Below the pieces are notes generated by a model. The model made no database searches and was not told where the DNA came from. It saw nothing but the letters and a program-made list of their open reading frames with translations. A DNA stretch of 11,307 bases from Patescibacteria group bacterium (GTDB taxonomy: Bacteria > Patescibacteriota > JACMRA01), in assembly GCA_029935375.1 (NCBI GenBank), contig JAOZKL010000023.1, positions 1-11,307 of the forward strand. Direction: 5' to 3'. The translations under genes and the position numbers were made by a program. How positions within the stretch are numbered: position 1 is the stretch's first letter; each line of letters begins with the position of its first letter. Of the stretch, positions 1-7,074 are shown piece by piece.

Positions 1-1017
1 CTGTTATTATTAATACCTATTGCCACAGTTTTTGCATCCAGTCCTAGATTACAAAAAAAATTCCTTGGATATTCTATTCATTTAGAATCCAGCCAACAAG
101 TTCTTGGTGCTAAAGATCGCTCCCCATTTAATTCTGATGAACAAGAGGATGAATACAATGAATGGATGTTGGAATATAATGAAAAAATACTAGATGCAAA
201 TGAAGATAGCGATGTAGATGGACTTACTAACATAGAAGAGTTTTACTTAAAGACAAATCCAATAAGCGCATACACATGTGACGAAAATATGGAGACAACG
301 GACTCACAGAACTTAGCTTCTTTAATAAATCCAAAAACTTGTGAAAAAATAGATTTTAACAACGAACTAGAAGTCGAAATGTTTAATAAAATTATGAGCA
401 TGCCAAATGTTCAAGAAAAATTCTTAGAAAGTTTTGAACAAGATGACGACAATGAGGCAAGCAATTCTACAAAATCTTTAACAGACCTGTTTGGAGTTGA
501 TGACATTGGAGATGTTGCAAGTTATAATATAGGAGATGTAAATACCGACTTAGAGGTAGCAAAAACAAAACAGGATTATCTAATCAAAATTCAAAAAATT
601 GACAACTATATCGCGAAATATAGATCTTATGATCCTTTTGACAGAAATTACGACACCCCAGTAAGCCCCGCTGTGTACCTTGATGTGTCAATAAGATACA
701 ACACGCCTCTAAAATATGTAATGGCAATTGGAAGACTAGAAAGCAGATATGGAACAGATAGATTTACAATGGATGGAAACCCTACCCGAATTCATCAACA
801 TAGAAATATATACTCTATGGGACTAGATGATGCAGGAAATAACTGGACATTCAACGACTGGGAAAGTAGCGTGGAAAGCTTTGGAAAATGGTATACAAAA
901 TTTGAAGACAGAGGAGTCCCTAACTGTACAAAATGGAGGATATACAATCCAAATGGAGATTACTGTGCAAAAGTAGAAAAGCTTGCAAATGAGATAGATC
1001 AATATCTAAATGAATAG
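1..1017 (+). CDS. Exported EF-hand / glucosaminidase-like cell-wall protein (5' end outside window)
   Basis: The frame is open from the first base to the TAG at 1015-1017, giving 338 visible residues with the start upstream. The visible N-terminus (LLLLIPIATVFAS) looks like the end of a signal peptide or membrane anchor, so the rest is probably extracytoplasmic. Residues about 65-87 carry a calcium loop of the EF-hand/thrombospondin-type-3 kind (DSDVDGLTNIEE: Asp at loop positions 1, 3 and 5, Gly at 6, Glu at 12). An acidic, low-complexity linker follows. The last ~120 residues resemble the lysozyme-like fold of GH73-type glucosaminidases: a candidate catalytic Glu in IGRLESRYGT (about residue 247), then YSMGLDDAGN, WESSVESFGKWY and a C-terminal YNPNGDYCAKVEKLA. 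From family knowledge, such domains cleave peptidoglycan glycan chains; here that activity is inferred. Two cysteines near the end could form a disulfide. There is no in-frame TGA. It converges on the L,D-transpeptidase gene. Confidence 0.75.
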   Translation: MLLLIPIATVFASSPRLQKKFLGYSIHLESSQQVLGAKDRSPFNSDEQEDEYNEWMLEYNEKILDANEDSDVDGLTNIEEFYLKTNPISAYTCDENMETTDSQNLASLINPKTCEKIDFNNELEVEMFNKIMSMPNVQEKFLESFEQDDDNEASNSTKSLTDLFGVDDIGDVASYNIGDVNTDLEVAKTKQDYLIKIQKIDNYIAKYRSYDPFDRNYDTPVSPAVYLDVSIRYNTPLKYVMAIGRLESRYGTDRFTMDGNPTRIHQHRNIYSMGLDDAGNNWTFNDWESSVESFGKWYTKFEDRGVPNCTKWRIYNPNGDYCAKVEKLANEIDQYLNE

Positions 1018-1051
1018 AGTTTGGATTTTTCCAAAAAAAATTAATCAAAGA

Positions 1052-1078
1052 AGTGCTGAATTATACAGTGCTTTTTTT
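1052..1078 (+). terminator. Rho-independent terminator of the glucosaminidase-like gene
   Basis: Stem AGTGCTG (1052-1058) pairs with CAGTGCT (1066-1072) across a 7-nt loop, with two G-U pairs. It is followed directly by a run of seven T (1072-1078). It lies 35 nt after the TAG stop. Confidence 0.75.
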
Positions 1079-1485
1079 ATAATTAAAATACACACATAAA
1101 GTGTTGCTGTTTAAACCCCTCTCCTTATAAACTAGCAATACAAAGCGTTATATTTACGCCTCTTACAACACAATAACAATAACTAGAGGAATATAAAAGA
1201 ATGTCGACACAGTGTTTCTAATTTTTTAATCAGATTGCACTGCCATGCACTTCAATAGCATCAATAATTTAATATCAACTATATAGCTGTAAACAGAGGC
1301 TGATGACATCTTAGAAGACTGTTCTTTATTCGCACTACTCAATAATAATGACTTTTACTAAGAATAGAAGCCTTGCTATATTTGCCAAGACCATGGCTCT
1401 TCCTAAGAGAATATTATTATAAAATATAATAACCAATCCATTGCCAAAGCTTTAATACCTTACACACGTTCTAAAATACACTTAA
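1079..1485. other. Gene-free intergenic stretch between convergent genes
   Basis: About 400 nt without a supportable gene. TAA and TAG are dense in all frames, so no coding frame appears even when TGA is read as sense. I see no tRNA T-loop, SRP-RNA tetraloop region or RNase P core. Visible structure is limited to a perfect AT-only inverted repeat (TTATTATA 1414-1421 with TATAATAA 1425-1432) and a small CTCTT/AAGAG hairpin (1397-1409). No U-tract hairpin clearly terminates the L,D-transpeptidase gene here. The stretch could be decayed coding sequence or an unrecognised RNA; I cannot tell. Confidence 0.5.
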
Positions 1486-2784
1486 TTACTCTACCAATAC
1501 TGGAGTGCCAACTGGAGCCCAATAATATAACTGCCTAACTCTAGAGTGAGGTGTGTTTATACAACCGTGACTTCCATTCCATCTATAATCAACCCCTCCA
1601 AAACTAGATCTCCAACAATCTATAGAGTTACAAGAGTCATGAATACCATATCCTGAGTAAAACGGCATCCAATAATCTACCCAAAGACAATATCCAGGGC
1701 CGCATAGATATCTACCTGGAGTTTTTTGATAGATACTAAACACGCCACGAACTGTAGGAGTGCTTAGTTTCCCACTAGTAATATATGTTGAAAGATACAA
1801 ATCAGTTCCACTATATGCTTCTAACTTCTGAGAATAAAGGTTAATATAAATCCACTTACCTCCCCCTAGATTGCCAATTTTTTCTCTACGACGATTAATC
1901 TCTGCTAATCTTTTGCGCTCCGCCTCCTCCCTAGCTATTCGATCCGCTTCTTCTTTTTGCCAAACTCTTTGTTTCGCACTCTCTATGCTTTTAAACATCT
2001 TTCCAATATCTGAATCTATGAATTCTTTTAATTCTGAGTAATTCATGTTCAAAAAATATTCATCAATAAAAATAGCTTTGCTTCGTGCTATATATTCATC
2101 AGATAAATCAACGTACTTGCCAAAACCTTTCCTTGCTTCAAAGAATTTCTTCATGTCTGCAACCTCTTCTTGCAAATCAATCATAGAGTCTAGCAATTCC
2201 TTCTTTTTTGCATTATCTATATCTGATTCTAACATGTTTTGATTGAGAGATGTGTCTGAAATAATATCTTTTACTTCACCCAAGTTTGGATAATCAACCA
2301 AAAGGCTAATTTGAGTATCGTCAACAAATGTTGCATAACTACCCTTATCTTCTATATCAAGATCCTCTGATTCTTTTAGTGTAGATGTAATTTTGTCCAA
2401 TCTTGTGTATAGTCTATTTTCATATTTTATAAAGTCATCTTGATATCGATTCTCAGTATCTACTGATATATTATCTACCAAAATGTTAATATCATCAATA
2501 ATGTCAAAGCTAGACCACGGTTTTATATTATCAGAAGCTGTATCCAACCTATGCTCATCATACTGCAGCCCTGATAGTCCCATTGTTTTATAATCTGATA
2601 ATTGATCAGACGCTTGTGCAATATTTTGTGTAGCCACAGCATATGAAAATAGCTGAAAAACCAACAAAAAAGTAACAATGCCATAAATACCAAGGAAAAT
2701 ACCACGAAACAAACCGGTCGTAGCAGAGCGAGCTATAGCTAAGGCACGAACCTTTTGATTCTTTTTTATTTTATGATATTTCAT
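1486..2784 (-). CDS. Membrane-anchored L,D-transpeptidase (YkuD domain)
   Basis: This 432-residue protein has a basic N-terminus, one hydrophobic segment (about residues 29-50), a long extracytoplasmic helical region and a charged coiled-coil stretch (about 270-300, rich in E, R, K and A). A C-terminal YkuD catalytic domain begins near GGKWIYINLYSQKLEAY (about 305). The catalytic signature is present: His382 in GYGIHDS, then SHGCINTP with nucleophile Cys408 and His406. Enzymes of this family make 3-3 peptidoglycan cross-links or attach proteins to the wall, and work outside the membrane. The coiled coil probably spaces the catalytic domain away from the membrane. Start: ATG at 2784 with an in-frame TAA shortly upstream. 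The stop is TAA. There is no in-frame TGA. A good promoter lies just upstream. It converges on a peptidoglycan-hydrolase-like gene, which suggests a local cell-wall cluster. Confidence 0.88.
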   Translation of the reverse strand: MKYHKIKKNQKVRALAIARSATTGLFRGIFLGIYGIVTFLLVFQLFSYAVATQNIAQASDQLSDYKTMGLSGLQYDEHRLDTASDNIKPWSSFDIIDDINILVDNISVDTENRYQDDFIKYENRLYTRLDKITSTLKESEDLDIEDKGSYATFVDDTQISLLVDYPNLGEVKDIISDTSLNQNMLESDIDNAKKKELLDSMIDLQEEVADMKKFFEARKGFGKYVDLSDEYIARSKAIFIDEYFLNMNYSELKEFIDSDIGKMFKSIESAKQRVWQKEEADRIAREEAERKRLAEINRRREKIGNLGGGKWIYINLYSQKLEAYSGTDLYLSTYITSGKLSTPTVRGVFSIYQKTPGRYLCGPGYCLWVDYWMPFYSGYGIHDSCNSIDCWRSSFGGVDYRWNGSHGCINTPHSRVRQLYYWAPVGTPVLVE

Positions 2785-2817
2785 ATAATTTACATAACAT
2801 TACCACCTTCTTTATAT

Positions 2818-2846
2818 ATTATCCTTTACTTTTTACGAATTGGCAA
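2818..2846 (-). promoter_or_regulatory. Sigma70-like promoter of the L,D-transpeptidase gene
   Basis: On the minus strand, TTGCCA (2846-2841) and GATAAT (2823-2818) are separated by exactly 17 nt; each differs from consensus at one base. A start about 7 nt further on would leave a ~27-nt leader. The leader contains AAGGTGG (2809-2803), 18 nt before the ATG, which is too far for a normal Shine-Dalgarno. It sits 2 nt before a different ATG (2800) that opens a 9-codon frame overlapping the real start. Confidence 0.5.
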
Positions 2847-2854
2847 AGAATTTT

Positions 2855-2910
2855 AAAAAGGCAGTTTCATACCTACAAAAATTAGATTTGAATATTTAAC
2901 AAGAAACTGC
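2855..2910 (-). terminator. Hairpin terminator of the glycosyltransferase operon
   Basis: GCAGTTTC and GAAACTGC form a perfect 8-bp inverted repeat (2903-2910 and 2861-2868) with a 34-nt loop. On the minus strand it is followed by CTTTTT. It lies 36 nt past the glycosyltransferase stop and just before the L,D-transpeptidase promoter, so it would insulate the two units. The long loop lowers certainty. Confidence 0.5.
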
Positions 2911-2946
2911 TGTTTTACAAAAAACAAAACATCTAACAACGAAAGG

Positions 2947-4134
2947 TTAAACAGTCTTTATTGATTTGCCTCTAACGATATCATCAATACGTTTTTGAAA
3001 AACTCTCTCTGAGAACTGGGTACTTGTCTCTTTTATTGTTTTAGAGTCAAAAGAACCTTCTATTTCTTCAAACCTCTGTATAGCAGCAACCAAACTAGAT
3101 GTAGATTGTTTATCGAAAAACACCCCATTTTCACCATCTCTTATGTATTCCAAAGCTCCTCCAGATTTGTATGCGATTACAGGAGTTCCAGATGCAAGAA
3201 CTTCTACTGGAGCTATGCCAAAATCTTCTTCACCTGGAAATAAAAATGCCCTACACTTTGATAAGTTTATATGGTATTGCTCATCACTAATCCTGCCTAA
3301 GAAAGTAACCTGATCTTTGTTTGATGGGTTTTCAGACTCGTAATCTTTTACTATTTTTAATAAATAGTCTTTCTCCCATTGATTGCTTGATAACCCGCTT
3401 ATCTTTAATTTTTTACCAGATTTCATACAAGCGTGTATTGCCAAATCTATGCGTTTGTGACTACTTATCCTGCCATGACAATAGTAAAAAGACTCATTAT
3501 TAGAACCTCTATCAATATTTAAAAAGTTATCAAGCTCTATTGGAGGATAAACAACGATACTGTCTGTTTTATAAACCTTTTTTATAATACCTTTTATAAA
3601 TTTAGAGTTGGAAAGCCATAAAGTGCCTTTTTCATTCAAACGACTAACAGCTGAAAGATCTAATTTTTTTAGCCAAAACTTAAAAAATGGCAAGAGAATT
3701 TTAAAATACCCGGGCAATCTAGTATGATCTGTTTCTGTTTTCATCCCATGAAGAAATCTGGTAGGAGAATGACAATAGTGTACAACCCTACTATTGTTTT
3801 TGAAATTCGCATTTTTGGCACAGTACACAGATGAAATAAGGACTGCATCATAACCACTCACTTTTACAGTTTTCATCGCCAGTGGATATAACCAAAATAA
3901 TTTTTTGAACCAATTTTTTGCCCTCACTCCATTATTCAAAAAATACCTAAGAAAGCTTGTTTTTATCCTACCTTCTTCCTGAGCACTTAGAAAGTACGGA
4001 GACTCTTTAAATTGATCTGGAACAAAAAATGCAGTATATATTACGGCATCTGGATACATTTGTAGCCATTTTTCAACAACCTTCTCACCTCCTCCAAATT
4101 GGTGTAAATAATCATGAACAATAGCAACTTTCAT
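2947..4134 (-). CDS. GT4-family glycosyltransferase
   Basis: This 395-residue protein has the two-lobed GT-B layout. The N-terminus MKVAIVHDYLHQFGGGEK is the nucleotide-sugar-transferase opening typical of GT4 proteins, with the glycine loop. The C-terminal Rossmann lobe holds CHGRISSHKRIDLAI (the usual GR-x-x-x-x-K acceptor/donor phosphate contacts), FLGRISDEQ, and EDFGIAPVEVLASGTPVIA with the E-x7-E motif at about residues 303-311. The family moves a sugar from a nucleotide donor to a lipid- or glycan-linked acceptor at the cytoplasmic face of the membrane; donor and acceptor are not readable here. I chose the ATG at 4134 because it begins the conserved MKVAIVHD; an upstream TTG at 4176 adds 14 residues that do not belong to the family. 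The stop is TAA. It lies 44 nt after the small membrane-protein gene and probably shares its transcript. Confidence 0.88.
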   Translation of the reverse strand: MKVAIVHDYLHQFGGGEKVVEKWLQMYPDAVIYTAFFVPDQFKESPYFLSAQEEGRIKTSFLRYFLNNGVRAKNWFKKLFWLYPLAMKTVKVSGYDAVLISSVYCAKNANFKNNSRVVHYCHSPTRFLHGMKTETDHTRLPGYFKILLPFFKFWLKKLDLSAVSRLNEKGTLWLSNSKFIKGIIKKVYKTDSIVVYPPIELDNFLNIDRGSNNESFYYCHGRISSHKRIDLAIHACMKSGKKLKISGLSSNQWEKDYLLKIVKDYESENPSNKDQVTFLGRISDEQYHINLSKCRAFLFPGEEDFGIAPVEVLASGTPVIAYKSGGALEYIRDGENGVFFDKQSTSSLVAAIQRFEEIEGSFDSKTIKETSTQFSERVFQKRIDDIVRGKSIKTV

Positions 4135-4178
4135 AAACTTATAACTGCAACATTTAATAAGAATTGTCAACAGCAAAC

Positions 4179-4664
4179 CTACTGCAACCCAATCAAGCGC
4201 AAAATATCATGTGCAAAATCATCTTTTCCTGTCTCTGAATTGTATGGTAATTTTTGTGTTAATTGGTTTACTAGTCCTGACAATTCTCTATTTTGTTCCT
4301 CTATATAAAAGTAATAAAAAATATCTTTTCCAGCGCCACTTCTACGAATGGCTATTTCTACAGTATCAAACAAATCAACAAGAGCCCAGGAATCACACTC
4401 TTCTAGTTTTATTTTTCTTCCATCTATATTTATAAAACCACTATCATCAATTACAATTTTGATTCGTTTAGGGGGGATTATGTTAACAGCGAGAAATCCA
4501 GTCAGTGCAAATGCAGTTGTTAGAGTTGCTAATAAATTATGATATAATAAATAGATGAGCCCAGAAACCAAGAAAGAAACCAAGAAAGAAACTAAGATCC
4601 TTATCTTACCACCTCTTGTTTTTAATAAATTCTTGTATTTGTCTCTTGCTTCTATTTGGAACAT
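4179..4664 (-). CDS. Two-helix membrane protein with a small cytoplasmic domain, function unknown
   Basis: 161 residues. A basic N-terminal 20 residues precede two adjacent hydrophobic segments (about 22-41 and 43-63). These form a hairpin that would leave the remaining ~95 residues on the same side as the N-terminus, most likely the cytoplasm. The C-terminal part starts IKIVIDDSGFINIDGRKIKLEE and alternates beta-like and charged stretches, ending LRLIGLQ. This layout resembles small CPR proteins with two helices followed by a PH-like beta domain, but I cannot assign a family firmly. The first helix is built on a tandem DNA repeat (SFLV SFLV). ATG start at 4664, TAG stop, no in-frame TGA. It sits upstream of the glycosyltransferase and could help anchor or regulate it; that is inference from position only. 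Confidence 0.7.
   Translation of the reverse strand: MFQIEARDKYKNLLKTRGGKIRILVSFLVSFLVSGLIYLLYHNLLATLTTAFALTGFLAVNIIPPKRIKIVIDDSGFINIDGRKIKLEECDSWALVDLFDTVEIAIRRSGAGKDIFYYFYIEEQNRELSGLVNQLTQKLPYNSETGKDDFAHDILRLIGLQ
4563..4598 (-). repeat. 12-bp tandem repeat, three copies, inside a membrane-helix coding region
   Basis: On the plus strand, AGAAACCAAGAA occurs twice in perfect tandem (4563-4574, 4575-4586), followed by a third copy with two changes (4587-4598). The unit is four codons long, so copy-number changes keep the reading frame and would lengthen or shorten the first transmembrane helix of the 161-residue protein by one helical turn (SFLV). Confidence 0.85.
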
Positions 4665-4669
4665 TTTGG

Positions 4670-4689
4670 CTGTTTAATCGTTAAAACAG
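4670..4689. promoter_or_regulatory. Imperfect palindrome between divergent genes (possible operator or leader hairpin)
   Basis: CTGTTTAA-TCG-TTAAAACAG: 8- and 9-nt arms that match except for a single bulged A. It ends 5 nt before the ATG of the 161-residue membrane-protein gene and 78 nt from the divergent methyltransferase start. It could be a dimeric regulator site or a hairpin in the leader of the minus-strand transcript. I found no convincing -10/-35 pair for either gene here. Confidence 0.35.
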
Positions 4690-4767
4690 ATTACATAACT
4701 TTTTTATTTTATGCAAGAGTTCAAACTTCTTTGACTAAAACTATTTTTTATATCTCACTATCATTTA

Positions 4768-5508
4768 ATGACCCCAGAAATTACAAAAAAATTAAATCAG
4801 ATTAATCAAGATTTTTATAAAATAACAGAAAAAGATTTTGACAATTCCAGAAATCATCACTGGCCAGGGTGGGATGAACTTTTAAAATTTCTACCAAAAT
4901 CTAATTTTAATATACTGGATATTGGGTGTGGAAATGGAAGATTTGGATTGTTTGTAAAAGAAAAATTCAAAAATACTCAATACGTTGGAATAGATTCTAA
5001 TGATTTCCTGTTAAAAAAAGCTTCTGAATCTATAATAGATGGGAAATTCTACAATAGGGATATAGTTGCAGATAAATGGGATTTTAGTAATAACCAATTT
5101 GATGTAATAACAATCTTTGGAGTTATGCATCACATACCAGGATATGACAACAGAGCAAGCTTACTAACGAAAGCAAGGCAAAAAATGAAAACAGGGGGAA
5201 TATTAGTTATCACAGTATGGGAGTTTATAAAAACAAAAAGACTAAAAACAAAAAAGGTAATAGATCCAGAGACAATAACTGGTAAAAAAATATTTGAAGA
5301 TTTAGAAATTACTAAAGAACAGCTAGATGAAAATGACTATATACTAGATTGGCAAAAAGGAGATGTGGCATACAGATATGGACATATTTATACAAAGGAT
5401 GAAATTATAGAACTCTCTGACAAAACAGGTTTTAGCTTAATCGCACAATACAGCAATGATGGTAAAGAATTGAATGTAAACACATATTACATATTAAAAG
5501 CAGTCTAA
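4768..5508 (+). CDS. Class I SAM-dependent methyltransferase, Trm9/ALKBH8-like
   Basis: 246 residues with a seven-strand methyltransferase core. Motif I is ILDIGCGNGRFG (49-60), the acidic SAM-ribose contact is GIDSN (74-78), and the motif IV region is FGVMHHIPG (117-125), followed by the post-core GGILVITVWE (143-152). The whole pattern recalls the Trm9/ALKBH8 methyltransferase family: a WPGWDELLKFLP lead-in, HHI, VWE after the core, and late DWQKGDVAYRYGHIYTKDEI. In eukaryotes these methylate carboxymethyluridine at the tRNA wobble position. Bacterial relatives exist, but their substrate is not established from the sequence, so a tRNA target is only a suggestion. ATG start without a Shine-Dalgarno, TAA stop, no in-frame TGA. 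The mutase gene begins 37 nt downstream, so they are probably cotranscribed. Confidence 0.8.
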   Translation: MTPEITKKLNQINQDFYKITEKDFDNSRNHHWPGWDELLKFLPKSNFNILDIGCGNGRFGLFVKEKFKNTQYVGIDSNDFLLKKASESIIDGKFYNRDIVADKWDFSNNQFDVITIFGVMHHIPGYDNRASLLTKARQKMKTGGILVITVWEFIKTKRLKTKKVIDPETITGKKIFEDLEITKEQLDENDYILDWQKGDVAYRYGHIYTKDEIIELSDKTGFSLIAQYSNDGKELNVNTYYILKAV

Positions 5509-5545
5509 ATTTGACAAAATAAAACAAATCTATAAACATACAAAT

Positions 5546-7009
5546 ATGTCTAATCCAAACTCAAAATATTACAAAATGTTCAAGGCCTATGATACACGTG
5601 GCACACTTCCAGATCTTGATGAAAACGTTTTTTACTGGGCTGGATATTCACTAGTTAAAGATATTTTAGAACCAGAAGGACTGTCTACAGAGGTTTATCT
5701 TGTCAGAGATGGTAGAGACAGTAGCTTAGATTTTACCAAAGCGATGTACCATGGTATAAAAGACGCCGGTGGAGCGCCAATAGCCCTTGGATTAGGTAGT
5801 AGCGATTTACTATACGCATCTTGTTTGCATTATGACAGGCCGGGTGTTATGATAACAGCTAGTCACAATCCAAAAGAATATAATGGGTTTAAAATCGTAA
5901 AAGATACCCCAGAGATGATCGGACTAGACTCTGGATTGGATAAAATTAGAGATACTGTAATTACAAAAATTGAGGCTGGGAAAACTATCAAAATACAAAA
6001 TCTTGCTGATGTAGAAGAAGATGAAATAAAAAGTAAAGAGGTGTTAAACTTTATACTATCAAAATTTAGAGAATTTGGAGATGTAGAAACCGTAGACAAC
6101 GAACTAGATAAACAAGGCAAAAAATTGAAAATTGCAATAGATGCTGGTAATGGAGCTGGTGGAGCATTACTTCCTCATATCACAAACTTGTATAAAAATA
6201 TAGAGTTTATACCAATGTACTGGGAGATAGACGGGAACTTCCCTAACCATGAAGCCGACCCAACTGTTGCAGAGAACTTAATAGATCTTATTGCAAAAGT
6301 AAAAACAGAAGGACTGGATATGGGAGTTGGGCTGGATGGAGATGCGGACAGAAGTGTAATAGTAGATGAAAACGGGAAAGCCTTGCAAGGAGATTTTTTG
6401 GTTGGAGAGATCGGAAAGTACATGATCAAATATGCAAAACAAAATCCAGAGGCTGGGCTAAATCCTGTTGTTGTATACCCAGAACCAAACAGTAGAGCAA
6501 TATCTGATGCGATTTTGGATGTGAATGGGATCCCATGTCCAACCAAACAAGGACATACATTTATAAAACGAGAAATGAATAAATACAAAGCTGTTTATGG
6601 AGGTGAAAATAGCGGACACCATTATTATGGTGGATTTGGATCTATGGATTCTGGTATATTGAATATGGTTGTAGTTATCAAAATCGCAGTGTTAGAAAAT
6701 ATATTACCGTCAGAAATCACATCAAAATGGCAAAAGAGATATTTATTACAAGATCCCGTGAAGTATGAACTAGTTGATGGATTGACAATGGAATCTGTTA
6801 TAGAGAGACTCAAAAACCACTACAAAGATGCTGTATTCAGCCAATTGGATGGAATAAGTGTTAGATACACAGATTGGAAAATCAACATACGAGCATCGAA
6901 CACAGAGCCAGTGCTAAAACTAACAGCAGAGGTAAGAGATAATGATAATTTGGAACAATTCTTGAAAGAAAAGTTGGATGAGGTGACGAAAATCGCCGGA
7001 CTAGTATAA
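5546..7009 (+). CDS. Phosphomannomutase/phosphoglucomutase (alpha-D-phosphohexomutase)
   Basis: 487 residues, the usual size for the family, with all four active-site loops in order: phosphoserine loop TASHNP (Ser106), Mg-binding DGDADR (264-269), sugar-recognition loop GGENSGHH (352-359) and phosphate-binding RASNTEPVLKL (449-459). The enzyme moves phosphate between the 6 and 1 positions of hexose phosphates through a bisphosphate intermediate, supplying mannose-1-P or glucose-1-P for nucleotide-sugar synthesis in the cytoplasm. The GENSGHH loop fits the mannose/glucose type rather than the GlmM type. The sequence does not decide between the two sugars. ATG start, no Shine-Dalgarno, TAA stop, no in-frame TGA. 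It follows the methyltransferase gene by 37 nt and converges on the gyrB operon. It could supply donors for the nearby GT4 enzyme. Confidence 0.92.
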   Translation: MSNPNSKYYKMFKAYDTRGTLPDLDENVFYWAGYSLVKDILEPEGLSTEVYLVRDGRDSSLDFTKAMYHGIKDAGGAPIALGLGSSDLLYASCLHYDRPGVMITASHNPKEYNGFKIVKDTPEMIGLDSGLDKIRDTVITKIEAGKTIKIQNLADVEEDEIKSKEVLNFILSKFREFGDVETVDNELDKQGKKLKIAIDAGNGAGGALLPHITNLYKNIEFIPMYWEIDGNFPNHEADPTVAENLIDLIAKVKTEGLDMGVGLDGDADRSVIVDENGKALQGDFLVGEIGKYMIKYAKQNPEAGLNPVVVYPEPNSRAISDAILDVNGIPCPTKQGHTFIKREMNKYKAVYGGENSGHHYYGGFGSMDSGILNMVVVIKIAVLENILPSEITSKWQKRYLLQDPVKYELVDGLTMESVIERLKNHYKDAVFSQLDGISVRYTDWKINIRASNTEPVLKLTAEVRDNDNLEQFLKEKLDEVTKIAGLV

Positions 7010-7020
7010 ATGATTGAATA

Positions 7021-7056
7021 ATAAAATACCCCCGACCATTAAATTTGGCTGGGGGC
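7021..7056 (-). terminator. GC hairpin terminating the gyrB-mutase-recoded gene operon
   Basis: CCCCC (7029-7033) pairs with GGGGG (7051-7055), and an inner CC/GG pair (7036-7037, 7047-7048) closes a loop of mostly A and T. It is by far the most GC-rich element in the intergenic DNA. On the minus strand it is followed by TATTTTAT, so it terminates leftward transcription. On the plus strand no T-run follows, so it may only weakly protect the 3' end of the convergent mutase mRNA. Confidence 0.7.
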
Positions 7057-7074
7057 GATACTATGTAGTAACTA

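Noticed and set aside
1411..1432. TTATTATA/TATAATAA inverted repeat as a terminator or promoter
   Set aside because: It is an AT-only stem with a 3-nt loop and no following T-run, and no gene starts at a suitable distance; in DNA this AT-rich it is expected by chance.
4135..4176. A TTG start adding 14 residues to the glycosyltransferase
   Set aside because: The family N-terminus begins exactly at the ATG at 4134; the extension (MLLTILIKCCSYKF) is unlike the family.
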